A program made the translations under genes and the position numbers. The notes under the pieces are model-generated. The model was not told the DNA's origin. It ran no database searches and saw only the letters and a program-made list of their open reading frames with translations. From Herbaspirillum sp. CF444 (GTDB lineage: Bacteria; Pseudomonadota; Gammaproteobacteria; Burkholderiales; Burkholderiaceae_D): a stretch of DNA of 64,000 bases. Location of the stretch: the NCBI RefSeq assembly GCF_000282135.1, contig NZ_AKJW01000018.1, positions 186,001 through 250,000 of the forward strand, written 5' to 3'. The stretch's first letter is position 1. Each line of letters opens with the position of its first letter. Positions 18,349 through 26,337 of the stretch are shown one piece after another.

Positions 18349-19347
18349 ATGTTGCTGGTGCAATTCAAACAAGCCGACGGCAGCCGCCAGGTCGGCGTTC
18401 TCGAAGACGACGGCAAGAAGATCCGCGTCGTCGACGGCTATCGCAGCACCTATGCTCTGGCGCGCGCCGCCATTGCAAAGAAGAGTTCCCTGCAGGAGTT
18501 CGCCACCGCGGCGCTCGGCTCGACGGTGGTCGACTACGCTCCCGTCGCGGAAAGCGGCCGCCTGCTGGCGCCGCTGGACCATGAAGACACGGCGCACTGC
18601 TACGTCACCGGCACCGGCCTGACCCATCTGGGCAGCGCCGACGGTCGCGACGCCATGCACAAGAAACTGGACGGCGCCGCCGACAACCTGACCGACAGCA
18701 TGAAGATGTTCCGCATGGGCCTGGAAGGCGGCAAGCCTGCGGCCGGCAAGATCGGCGTGCAGCCGGAATGGTTCTACAAGGGCGACGGTTCCATCGTGCG
18801 CGCGGCGGAAGAAGCGCTGGCGATGCCGCACTTCGCGCTCGACGGTGGCGAAGAGCCGGAGATCGCAGGGCTCTACATCATCGGCGACAACGGCCAGCCG
18901 TATCGCCTCGGTTTCGCGATCGGCAATGAATTTTCGGACCACGTGACGGAACGCCAGAACTACCTGTTCCTGGCGCACTCCAAATTGCGTGTCTGTTCGG
19001 TCGGTCCGGCGTTGTTGGTGGGCGAGCTGCCTGCGCACGTGCAGGGCATGTCGCGCATCCGCGCGCAAGACGGCAAGGTCCGCTGGGAGAAGCCCTTCCT
19101 CAGCGGTGAAGACAACATGTCGCACACGGTCGCCAATCTTGAGTACCATCACTTCAAGTATCCGCTGTTCCGCCGTCCCGGCGATGTGCACATCCACTTC
19201 TTCGGCACGGCGACGCTGAGCTGTTCGGACAACATCACCGTCGCGCCGGGCGAGACGTTTGAAATCGACGTCGCCGCCTTCGGCCCGGCGCTGCGCAATC
19301 GCCTGAGCCTGGACGACGTGCCGCATCCGCAGGTCAACGTGCTCTGA
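18349..19347 (+). CDS. gguC: GguC (AraD1-family) protein
   Basis: This 332-residue protein is the GguC/AraD1 family member long known to sit beside chvE-gguAB. The middle and C-terminal part shows FAH-superfamily character: GVQPEWFYKGDGSIV, the acidic GLYIIGDNGQPYRLGFAIGNEFSD segment, and HIHFFGTATLSCSDN near the end. RegPrecise-type reconstructions place this family in L-arabinose oxidation. I infer that it processes 2-keto-3-deoxypentonate or its 4-keto derivative, because no DHDPS-type KDA dehydratase or semialdehyde dehydrogenase lies nearby in the pathway block. It follows the dehydratase by 13 bp and precedes the SDR by 24 bp, so the three form one operon. Confidence 0.82.
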   Translation: MLLVQFKQADGSRQVGVLEDDGKKIRVVDGYRSTYALARAAIAKKSSLQEFATAALGSTVVDYAPVAESGRLLAPLDHEDTAHCYVTGTGLTHLGSADGRDAMHKKLDGAADNLTDSMKMFRMGLEGGKPAAGKIGVQPEWFYKGDGSIVRAAEEALAMPHFALDGGEEPEIAGLYIIGDNGQPYRLGFAIGNEFSDHVTERQNYLFLAHSKLRVCSVGPALLVGELPAHVQGMSRIRAQDGKVRWEKPFLSGEDNMSHTVANLEYHHFKYPLFRRPGDVHIHFFGTATLSCSDNITVAPGETFEIDVAAFGPALRNRLSLDDVPHPQVNVL

Positions 19348-19371
19348 GCAACATCTCATTCTGGAGAAATC

Positions 19372-20148
19372 ATGTCTGCAACATACCAACTGGCGAGTTA
19401 TCCCAGCCTCAAGGACAAGCGCGTGTTCGTCACCGGCGGCGGCACGGGCATCGGCGCGGCCATTGTCGGCGCCCTGGCTGAACAGGGCGCCGTCGTCGCT
19501 TTTGTCGACATCGCCAAGGACGCCAGCGAAGCGCTGTGCAAGAAGATCGCCGACGCCGGTTTCACCGCGCCGTCGTTCCGCTATTGCGACTTGCGCGACA
19601 TCGCGTCGCTGCAAAACACCATCAAGGACCTGGCCGCGCAGCTCGGCGACTTCGACGTGCTGGTGAACAACGCCGCCAACGATGAGCGCCACAAGCTGGA
19701 AGACGTGACGCAGGAATACTGGGACAACCGCATCGCCATCAATCAGCGTCCCTCGTTCTTCGCCGTGCAGGCCGTCGCGCCGGGCATGATCAGGAAGAAG
19801 GCCGGTTCCATCATCAACTTCAGCTCGATCAGCTGGCATACTTCCAGCGGCGGTTTCCCGGTCTACACCACGGCCAAGTCGTCGGTGCTGGGTCTGACGC
19901 GCGGCCTGGCGCGCGACCTCGGCGCGCACAACATCCGCGTCAACACCGTGACGCCGGGCTGGGTCATGACGGAGCGCCAGATCGAGTTGTGGCTGGATGA
20001 AAAGGGCAAGGAAGACATCAAGCGCAATCAGTGTCTGCAGGGCGAATTGCTGCCGTGGCATCTGGCGCGGATGGTGCTGTTCCTGGCATCGGATGAAAGT
20101 GTCATGTGTACAGCGCAGGAGTTTATCGTCGACGCCGGCTGGGCGTAA
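19372..20148 (+). CDS. SDR-family sugar 1-dehydrogenase (XylB-like)
   Basis: This is a 258-residue short-chain dehydrogenase. The nucleotide site FVTGGGTGIGAA is near residue 20, NNAANDERH is the NNAG-type segment, S-Y-K catalysis is visible as SSISW...VYTTAKSS, and the end is DAGWA. Several stretches (ASYPSLKDKRV, NDERHKLEDVT, INFSSISWHTSS, HLARMVLFLASDES) closely follow Caulobacter XylB, which oxidises D-xylose or L-arabinose to the lactone with NAD+. It is therefore the likely first enzyme for arabinose and, given the dgo operon, galactose. An alternative is a 2-keto-3-deoxypentonate 4-dehydrogenase, also SDR. GGAG precedes the ATG by several bases. Confidence 0.85.
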   Translation: MSATYQLASYPSLKDKRVFVTGGGTGIGAAIVGALAEQGAVVAFVDIAKDASEALCKKIADAGFTAPSFRYCDLRDIASLQNTIKDLAAQLGDFDVLVNNAANDERHKLEDVTQEYWDNRIAINQRPSFFAVQAVAPGMIRKKAGSIINFSSISWHTSSGGFPVYTTAKSSVLGLTRGLARDLGAHNIRVNTVTPGWVMTERQIELWLDEKGKEDIKRNQCLQGELLPWHLARMVLFLASDESVMCTAQEFIVDAGWA

Positions 20149-20203
20149 GCTGATGACTAAGCACCGTTAGCGGTGCAGCTGCATTGTTTCAAATGAGACC
20201 GTC

Positions 20204-20265
20204 ATTCATTTATTGTGCATACAATAAATGAATTGACGGTTTTATTTTTTGTGCATACAATAAAT
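20204..20265 (+). promoter_or_regulatory. brnTA promoter and autoregulatory operator
   Basis: A perfect 13-bp inverted repeat around GCAT occupies 20204-20233. A second partial copy sharing TTGTGCATACAATAAAT lies at 20244-20265. A near-consensus sigma70 promoter, TTGACG (20233-20238) and TACAAT (20256-20261) with a 17-bp spacer, sits between and within the repeats. BrnA-type antitoxins repress their own promoter, so the repeats are the expected operator. The predicted start of transcription falls at the brnT ATG (20268). Confidence 0.78.
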
Positions 20266-20267
20266 AG

Positions 20268-20534
20268 ATGGAGATCACGTACGACGCCGACAAGAATAAT
20301 CGCAACATTGAAGAACGCAGATTGTCATTCGACCGCGTTGCAGACTTCGATTTCGAAACCGCGTTGTATGCCGTTGATGATCGCCACGAATACGGAGAAA
20401 CCCGTATTGTCGCCATCGGCCGTCTCGAAGATCGTCTGCATGTGCTGTGTTTCGTTGAAACTGAGAGTGGTATTCGTGTGATCAGTTTCCGCAAGGCAAA
20501 CTCAAGGGAGGTAAAACACTATGAATCGCAATAA
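20268..20534 (+). CDS. brnT: BrnT-family toxin
   Basis: This is an 88-residue protein of the BrnT family, ribonuclease-like toxins of type II toxin-antitoxin systems that inhibit translation. It opens MEITYDADKNNRNIEERRLSF, the YD-x-x-K-N-xx-N-IxxR hallmark, and ends VISFRKANSREVKHYE, where the R, K, R and Y residues are conserved. No Shine-Dalgarno sequence can be placed ahead of the ATG, because promoter elements run right up to it; the message is probably leaderless. It overlaps the antitoxin gene by 14 bp. The pair lies between the sugar dehydrogenase and the LysR regulator, with no visible function in sugar use. Confidence 0.9.
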   Translation: MEITYDADKNNRNIEERRLSFDRVADFDFETALYAVDDRHEYGETRIVAIGRLEDRLHVLCFVETESGIRVISFRKANSREVKHYESQ

Positions 20535-20808
20535 GCCATTGACCGGCAAGGACGGCGAAGTCCGTTCGCTGGGTAAGAGCGACGTTGCCGGCATGAAAAA
20601 AGTGTCGGCACTGACGGCATCGTTGAAGGCGAAATTGAAACCGCGCGGTCGCCCGATCGCAGAGACGACGAAAGAACGCATCACGATCCGCCTGTCGCCT
20701 GATGTCGTCGACAAATTCCGCGCCACCGGACCAGGCTGGCAAACACGTGTAGACGCGGCATTGACCGACTGGCTCAGGGAGCATTCGCCGGACGATGTTG
20801 CTGCATGA
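20521..20808 (+). CDS. brnA: BrnA-family antitoxin
   Basis: This is a 95-residue BrnA-type antitoxin. The C-terminal ribbon-helix-helix part RITIRLSPDVVDKFRATGPGWQTRVDAALTDWL (split here as motif TIRLSPDVVDKF and GPGWQTRVDAAL) is the classic BrnA DNA-binding and dimerisation module. The basic N-terminal half (KLKPRGRPIAETTKE) should bind the toxin. The ATG at 20521 has GGGAGG about 9 bases upstream inside brnT. It neutralises BrnT and represses the operon. A rho-independent terminator follows at 20832. Confidence 0.9.
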   Translation: MNRNKPLTGKDGEVRSLGKSDVAGMKKVSALTASLKAKLKPRGRPIAETTKERITIRLSPDVVDKFRATGPGWQTRVDAALTDWLREHSPDDVAA

Positions 20809-20831
20809 ATAACGGTTACGATATTGAAAAC

Positions 20832-20860
20832 AAAAAGCGAGACTTCCGTCTCGCTTTTTT
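20832..20860. terminator. Terminator between brnA and the LysR gene
   Basis: AAAAAGCGAGAC/GTCTCGCTTTTTT with a TTCC loop. It ends brnTA on the plus strand and, having an A-run on the left, can also end the convergent LysR gene. Confidence 0.88.
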
Positions 20861-20884
20861 CATGGCTGTGATTTTCGCAATCAG

Positions 20885-21826
20885 TCAGTAAATCGTTTTC
20901 GCCACATCCCTGATCGCTTGTTGCAAGATCACCGCGCCCGGCGACAGCAAATGTTCGCGGCGGGTGATGATGCCGAAACCGTCCATCTTGCACGGCAACT
21001 CGATCGGCAGGATGTCCATCAGGCGCGCCTGGGTGTAATAGCGCGCGACTTCGGTCGGCATGGCGTACAGGAAATCGGTCTGCTGCAGCAGGCTGGTGAT
21101 GGTCAGGATGGCGGTGGTGTCGACCACGTTGGCCGGAGGCGTCAGGCCGCTCTTGCGGAACATCAGGTCGACGCGGCTGCGCAGGATGCTGCCCTTGGGC
21201 GCCATGATCCACGGGTCGTCGACGATGTCGTTCAAGGTCAGGTTCTTGTGCTCGTGGAGCGGGTGGCCGACGCGGGCGACGGCGCAGATCGGCTCGTCGG
21301 ACAATTCTTCGTAGTGCAGGTTGTGGCTGACTTCTTCGTCGAGGATGCGCGCCACCAGGAAATCCAGGTCGCCGCGCAACAGGCGCGCCAGCAGGATGTT
21401 GCTGCTTTCGACTTCGACGCCGATGCGCAACATCGGCGAGTGTTCCTTGACGCGCGCAATGGCGGCGGGAATCAGCGACATGCCCGGCGACAGGATGACG
21501 CCGACGTCGACCTGGCCGGACAGGCCGGACTTCAGCGCGACGATGTCTTCATGCGCTTTCGACAGGCTGGTGAGGGCCATGCGCGAGTGGCGGATCATGG
21601 CTTCGCCGTAGATGGTCGGGCGCATGCCGCGCGGCAGGCGATCGAACAGCGTGACGCCGAGCGTGTCTTCCAGATCCTTGAGCTGCTTGGACGCTGCTGG
21701 TTGCGTCATGTTGAGTTCGTTGGCTGCGCGATGGATATTTCGTTCGTCATCCAGCGCGATCAACAGCAAGAGTTGCCGTGTTTTCAGACGCGCACGCAGA
21801 AACCAGTTCGGGTCGCTGTTCTTCAT
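20885..21826 (-). CDS. gguR: LysR-family regulator (GguR/GbpR-like)
   Basis: This is a 313-residue LysR regulator. The N-terminal winged helix LLIALDDERNIHRAANELNMTQPAASKQLKDLEDTLG (core NMTQPAASKQLKDLE) is followed by an effector domain beginning VDVGVILSPGMSLIPAAI. It belongs to the group that controls sugar-binding-protein and sugar-acid genes, such as GbpR of Azospirillum and Agrobacterium and GguR in Burkholderiales reconstructions; linkage to chvE, dgo and arabinose genes supports this. GGTGGAGA lies 5 bases before the ATG. It diverges from a porin across 293 bp that contain a motif shared with the chvE promoter. Effector is presumably a keto-deoxy sugar acid, which is inference. Confidence 0.75.
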   Translation of the reverse strand: MKNSDPNWFLRARLKTRQLLLLIALDDERNIHRAANELNMTQPAASKQLKDLEDTLGVTLFDRLPRGMRPTIYGEAMIRHSRMALTSLSKAHEDIVALKSGLSGQVDVGVILSPGMSLIPAAIARVKEHSPMLRIGVEVESSNILLARLLRGDLDFLVARILDEEVSHNLHYEELSDEPICAVARVGHPLHEHKNLTLNDIVDDPWIMAPKGSILRSRVDLMFRKSGLTPPANVVDTTAILTITSLLQQTDFLYAMPTEVARYYTQARLMDILPIELPCKMDGFGIITRREHLLSPGAVILQQAIRDVAKTIY

Positions 21827-21890
21827 TTGTCTCCACCTTTTTTTATATCTTTCGATGATATCAAATCAAGTATCGGCTTAGGCAAATAAT

Positions 21891-21905
21891 TCATTAGAAA
21901 TATAT
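21891..21905. promoter_or_regulatory. Candidate operator between the LysR gene and the porin
   Basis: TCATTAGAAATATAT is nearly the same as the site ahead of chvE (12328) and lies in the divergent gap 21827-22119. Autoregulation of the LysR gene and control of the porin would fit. Experimental support is not visible from sequence. Confidence 0.42.
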
Positions 21906-22119
21906 GTCGTGAATCCTTAGTATCTAGGCCATCACAAGGTATTCGCGTTGTGATTTTCACGTTGAAACGGAGCGTATCGAACGGTTATCGAAACCGGTCT
22001 CGAGGAGATTTTTTGCGCGCCGATTTGATGTGACGTAAGAAAAGTAAAAATGCAAAAAAGTGCGGGTGCGGCAATCGACTGCATCCTGTTAAAACTACAA
22101 AGATCTACGGAGACCTCAG

Positions 22120-23229
22120 ATGACTCAGTCCATCTCAACCAAAACCATTCTCAAGGCCTTGGGCACGGCCTCGTTGTTCGGCGCATGCCTGGCATCCGCG
22201 CAGGCGGAAGACAGCGTCACCATTTACGGTCGCGTCGTCGCCGGCGTTGACGTCCAGACCAACGTGCACCAGGCCAACGGCGCCACCGGCACACAAGTGC
22301 GCGCTGCCAGCAATCAGTGGGGCACCAGCATGATCGGCTTCAAGGGCAAGGAAGATCTGGGCGGCGGTCTCAACAGCTTCTTCCTGCTGGAGTCGGGTTT
22401 CGGCGCGACCAAAGGCGCGACCAACGGCACCGCGCTGTTCAATCGCCGTTCGTATGTCGGCTTGAACGGCAGCGCCGGTTCGGTCAAGGTCGGCAAGAAC
22501 CTGTTCATCGACAATGACGTCTGGTTCCTCGATCCGACCGGCCAGCAATGGATCGGCACGGCCAATCTGGTGCACGGTCGCAACTGGGGCGGCGCCAATA
22601 ACGTGATCGAATACCAGACGCCAACCTGGGGCGGTTTCAACGCTACCTTCCAGACCAGCCTGGGCGAGCAGGCCGGTTCGACGACCAAGGGCCGCAAGGA
22701 TGGCGTGTCGCTGGTCTATCAGAATCAAGGTCTGGAACTGCGCGCGATCTACGATCTGGTGCGCGACGCCAACGGCAAGTACGGCAGCGTGACGACGAAC
22801 TCGGCCGGCGCCACGGTCCCGGGCAATATCTATGACTCCTCCAAGGAGCTGATCCTGGGCGGTACGTACACCATCGACAAACTGAAGATGTACCTGGGTT
22901 ATGAAAACCTGAAAGCGCCGGATGTGGCAGCTGGTTCGACGGACAAGGTCAATCATTACTGGATCGGCGCCAACTACGAGGTTTCGCCTGCGCTGACGCT
23001 GATCGGTTCAGCCTTCCACGTCAATGCCAACAAGAACGGCGGTTCGGCCAACCTGTTCATGGTCGGCCTGAACTACAACCTGTCCAAGCGCACCTTGCTG
23101 TACGTCGGCGCCGGCACGGTACGCAACAGCGGCAACGGCACCTTCTCGCTGGAAGCCGACGAAGCCGGTGCGCCACTGGCGGGTCAAAGCCAGACCGGCG
23201 GCTACTTCGGTATCGCTCACTCGTTCTGA
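22120..23229 (+). CDS. Gram-negative trimeric porin
   Basis: This is a 369-residue outer-membrane porin. The signal peptide ends at SAQA, and the mature protein starts EDSVTIYGRVVAGVDVQTN, the first strand of Burkholderia/Bordetella general porins. The RRSYVGLNGSAGSVKVGKN block (loop 3 approach) and terminal GYFGIAHSF, with the aromatic final residue needed for outer-membrane assembly, are present. It passes small hydrophilic solutes; its site beside the sugar regulator suggests sugar or sugar-acid entry. GGAG lies about 9 bases before the ATG, and a terminator follows at 23290. Confidence 0.93.
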   Translation: MTQSISTKTILKALGTASLFGACLASAQAEDSVTIYGRVVAGVDVQTNVHQANGATGTQVRAASNQWGTSMIGFKGKEDLGGGLNSFFLLESGFGATKGATNGTALFNRRSYVGLNGSAGSVKVGKNLFIDNDVWFLDPTGQQWIGTANLVHGRNWGGANNVIEYQTPTWGGFNATFQTSLGEQAGSTTKGRKDGVSLVYQNQGLELRAIYDLVRDANGKYGSVTTNSAGATVPGNIYDSSKELILGGTYTIDKLKMYLGYENLKAPDVAAGSTDKVNHYWIGANYEVSPALTLIGSAFHVNANKNGGSANLFMVGLNYNLSKRTLLYVGAGTVRNSGNGTFSLEADEAGAPLAGQSQTGGYFGIAHSF

Positions 23230-23289
23230 TCGTATGAGGATCCGGTCATAACGTGCAGCAGAGCGTAGTAAAACGCAGCAAGGAAAGAG

Positions 23290-23314
23290 GGCAAGCCACG
23301 GCTTGCCTTTTTTC
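23290..23314 (+). terminator. Rho-independent terminator after the porin gene
   Basis: GGCAAGCC/GGCTTGCC with a short loop followed by TTTTTT, 60 bp after the porin stop. Confidence 0.88.
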
Positions 23315-23369
23315 GTTTAAAGTTAATTCACCAGAGTGTTCTTAAAAGTAAAGACGGAGACGATGTCCC

Positions 23370-24251
23370 ATGCAAGCAAGCCTGATCGTTGATGGAAAAT
23401 GTGAGCTCGGCGAATGCGCGATCTGGTGCGATCGCACGCAGTCGGTGTTCTGGACGGATATCCAGGCCGCGGTATTGTGGAACTATCGTCCTGCCGATGG
23501 CGCCGTGCGCAGCTGGGCCATGCCGGAGCGGCTGTCGGTTTTTGCGCTGACGGCGCAAACCAATCGCCTGCTGATCGGGCTGGCTTCGCGGCTGGCGTTT
23601 TTCGATCTCGACACGCAGGCCGTCACGCCGATCTGCCGCATCGAAGACGAGCTGCCGACCACGCGCCTGAACGACGGCCGTTGCGATCGCCAGGGTCGCT
23701 TCGTGTTCGGCACCCTGAACGAAGACAAGGGGCGCGCGCCGATCGGCAGCTACTATCGCCTCAACGCCGATCTCAGCCTGGAGCGTTTGCCGCTGCCGGG
23801 CGTGGCCATTCCCAACAGCGTGTGCTTCAGTCCCGATGGCGCGCGCATGTATTACTGCGACACGATGCAGGGCAAGATCATGTGTTGCGACTACGATGTC
23901 GCGACCGGTGCAATCAGCGGGCAGCGTTTGTTCGTTGACCTGAGCAGCGAGCAGGGCAGCCCTGACGGTTCCGCCATCGACAGCCGCGGATATCTCTGGA
24001 ATGCGCAGTGGGGCGGTGCGCGCGTGGTGCGTTATGCACCCGATGGGCTGGTCGACAGAATCATCGCGGTGCCGGTATCGCAGCCGAGTTGTCCGACGTT
24101 CGGTGGTCCTGCGTTGGATACTTTGTACGTGACGACGGCGCATGAAGGCATGGACGCAGCACGGCGTGAGCGCGAGCCGTTGTCGGGGGGATTGTTCGCT
24201 GTCGTGCTGGATGGCGTGAAAGGTATTCCGGAAGTGCGATTTGGCGGATGA
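23370..24251 (+). CDS. SMP-30/gluconolactonase-family sugar lactonase
   Basis: This is a 293-residue six-bladed beta-propeller lactonase. Metal-ligand segments are LGECAIW (E15), RLNDGRCDRQGRF, PNSVCFSPDG and SPDGSAID. The protein opens sugar 1,4-lactones made by the SDR dehydrogenase, giving L-arabinonate, D-galactonate or similar. It resembles L-arabinonolactonase AraB of Azospirillum and XylC. It has its own position downstream of the porin, 140 bp away after a terminator, with GGAG about 11 bases before the ATG. Together with the SDR and the two dehydratases it completes the oxidative entry steps. Confidence 0.87.
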   Translation: MQASLIVDGKCELGECAIWCDRTQSVFWTDIQAAVLWNYRPADGAVRSWAMPERLSVFALTAQTNRLLIGLASRLAFFDLDTQAVTPICRIEDELPTTRLNDGRCDRQGRFVFGTLNEDKGRAPIGSYYRLNADLSLERLPLPGVAIPNSVCFSPDGARMYYCDTMQGKIMCCDYDVATGAISGQRLFVDLSSEQGSPDGSAIDSRGYLWNAQWGGARVVRYAPDGLVDRIIAVPVSQPSCPTFGGPALDTLYVTTAHEGMDAARREREPLSGGLFAVVLDGVKGIPEVRFGG

Positions 24252-24271
24252 CGCCGAGGCGCGTTGCAGGA

Positions 24272-24309
24272 ACAAGAAAGCCCGGCGCGGTTGCCGGGCT
24301 TTCTTGTTG
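24272..24309. terminator. Bidirectional terminator with 16-bp perfect arms
   Basis: AACAAGAAAGCCCGGC pairs perfectly with GCCGGGCTTTCTTGTT. A-rich and T-rich outer ends serve the convergent lactonase (plus) and TPR-glycosyltransferase (minus) genes. Confidence 0.9.
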
Positions 24310-24327
24310 TAAGAGCGCGATCCGCGC

Positions 24328-26163
24328 TCAGCGCTGCGTTTGCTGCTGCAGTTCCGTACGGACGTCTTCGATGACCTTGTTCCAGTCGCCGGGTTGGTCC
24401 TGGCGGAAGATCCGCATGCTCGGATACCACGGCGAGTCGTTGCGGCCCAGCAGCCAGCGCCAGTCGGTGTTGTAGCGATTGAGCAGCCAGACCGGCTTGC
24501 CGAGCGATCCTGCCAGATGGGCGACGGCGGTATCGACCGAAATCACCAGATCGAGATTGTCGATCAATGCCGCCGTATCGGAGAAATCGCGCAGGTCGCG
24601 CGTGTAGTCGACGAGACGCGGACCACCGATGTTGAGTCCCGATGATTGGCCGCCGAGGTTGAAGCTCAGGGAAGTCAGGGTGCTGTTCTGCGGTTGCACG
24701 GCAAAGAATTCTATCTGGTCGTTTTGCAGCAGCGGCGACAGCGCACTGAACGGGATCGAACGCGCGGCGTCGAGTCGTTTGGTCGCCGGGCTGTTGACGC
24801 GCGGGTTGCTGCCGGACCAGACGAGGCCGACGCGCGGCTTGCGTTTTTCGCCGAGGCGCACTTTCCAGCTTGCGGATTTGGCCGGATCTTGTTGCAGGTA
24901 ATTCGCGCCGGGGATGTCGTTGAGCGCAAACGTCTCGCAGGCCAGCGGCAGGCTCATCAGCGGGCAATGCAGGTCGAACGGCGGCAGTTGCTCGCCGGTC
25001 GCCAGCACGGCGCCGACGCCTCTGACGTTTGCCATCAAGGTCTTGAGCGCCGGCTGGACCTGCAGGATGACGCGCGCGCCGCGGTCGGCCAGCAGGGGAG
25101 CATAGCGGGCGAACTGCAAGGTGTCGCCGAAGCCTTGTTCCGAGTGCAGCAGGATCGTTTTGCCGAGCAGTGCTTCCTGGCCGAGCCACAGCGGTTGAGT
25201 GAAGTAGCGCAGGGTCTTGCGCATTTGTTCGGTTTGCCAGCGCTGCTCGTACTGGCGCCAGCCGGCTTCCAGATTGCCCAGCTTCAGATTGCATAGCGCC
25301 GTGTTCCAGCGTGCCGACTGAAAGTTGGGATCGTTGGCGGGCACCTTGGCGTAGCCGGCGATGGCTTCATCGTAGCGTTGCAGCTCTTCCAGCGTGACGG
25401 CGCGGTTGTAGGCCATGTCGGGATAGTCCGGCAGCAGCTCGATGGCGCGGTCGTAGCCGGCGAGCGCTTCTTCCAGTCGGTTTTTGCCGGCCAGCAGATA
25501 GGCGCGGTTGGCGATCGCTTCGGCGAAGTCCGGTTCGATTTCCAGCACCTTGTCGTAGGTCGCCATGGCTTCGTCGATGCGGTCGAATTCCTTGAGCGTA
25601 TTGGCCAGGTTGAACAGCGCTTCCGGATATTCCGGCGAGACTTCCACGGCTTTTTCGTAGCAGGTAAGCGCTTCGCGCAGACGGCCCAGGTCGTTGAGCG
25701 AGTTGCCCTGCTTGAGCCAGGCCTGGGCATGGTCGGGTTGGACGGCCAGCACGCGCTTGTAACAATCCAGCGCTTCCATGTGGCGCTTCGTCGCGCGCAG
25801 CACATTGCCGCGGCGGTACAGTGCTTCGGTGAAATCGGATTGCAGCGCCAGCACCAGGTCGTAGCTGCGCAGGGCTTCGGTGTAGCGTTCCAGGTCTTCC
25901 AGCGCGGTGGCGCGGTCGAATTGCGCATCGGCGTGGGCCGGGTTGATCTTGAGCGCCTGATCGATCCATTCGATGGCGCCGGCCGGATTTTCGCGATGCA
26001 ACTCCAGCATGCCCATCAGGTAGAGCGCCTGGAAATGTCGGGGCGCTTTGGCCAGGACTTTCTTGTACAAGGCTTCGGCCTTGTCATAGTCGCCGCGTTG
26101 CTGCAGGACGACGGCTTGCTGAATTTGTGCTGCGATGGCTGGATTCTGAGGTGATGGCCGCAT
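24328..26163 (-). CDS. TPR protein with C-terminal glycosyltransferase-9/ADP-heptose-type domain
   Basis: This 611-residue two-part protein has about nine tetratricopeptide repeats over residues 1-290 (34-residue units of the form A-x-x-x-Y-D-x-A-x-x-x-Y-x-x-x-L-x-x-x-P). A C-terminal domain of roughly 300 residues resembles heptosyltransferase-like TPR proteins: GKTILLHSEQGFGDTLQFARY, KPRVGLVWSGSNPR, DLVISVDTAVAHLAGSLGKPVW and WRWLLGRNDSPWYPSMRIFRQ. Such proteins are cytoplasmic and are often linked to protein or envelope glycosylation; the acceptor is unknown. The ATG at 26163 is preferred over a TTG three codons upstream. The gene is monocistronic. Confidence 0.82.
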   Translation of the reverse strand: MRPSPQNPAIAAQIQQAVVLQQRGDYDKAEALYKKVLAKAPRHFQALYLMGMLELHRENPAGAIEWIDQALKINPAHADAQFDRATALEDLERYTEALRSYDLVLALQSDFTEALYRRGNVLRATKRHMEALDCYKRVLAVQPDHAQAWLKQGNSLNDLGRLREALTCYEKAVEVSPEYPEALFNLANTLKEFDRIDEAMATYDKVLEIEPDFAEAIANRAYLLAGKNRLEEALAGYDRAIELLPDYPDMAYNRAVTLEELQRYDEAIAGYAKVPANDPNFQSARWNTALCNLKLGNLEAGWRQYEQRWQTEQMRKTLRYFTQPLWLGQEALLGKTILLHSEQGFGDTLQFARYAPLLADRGARVILQVQPALKTLMANVRGVGAVLATGEQLPPFDLHCPLMSLPLACETFALNDIPGANYLQQDPAKSASWKVRLGEKRKPRVGLVWSGSNPRVNSPATKRLDAARSIPFSALSPLLQNDQIEFFAVQPQNSTLTSLSFNLGGQSSGLNIGGPRLVDYTRDLRDFSDTAALIDNLDLVISVDTAVAHLAGSLGKPVWLLNRYNTDWRWLLGRNDSPWYPSMRIFRQDQPGDWNKVIEDVRTELQQQTQR

Positions 26164-26337
26164 AAGCTTCAAGTCTGGTTGGCGATTCGTGATACAACAT
26201 TAAGTAAGCGTTAAGTTTCACGATGCTACACAAAAAACCCCCCCTCATGTCGGATTTCGCCGCCTGCCGCCAGCATGGCGCGGCGTTTTCTTTTACACTC
26301 CCATGGCCCTAGAACATTTATAGCCGGAGTTTTCGCC

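Noticed and set aside
24272-24309. Attachment site or recombination site
   Set aside because: The perfect inverted repeat has A/T tails at the end of convergent genes, which a terminator explains fully.
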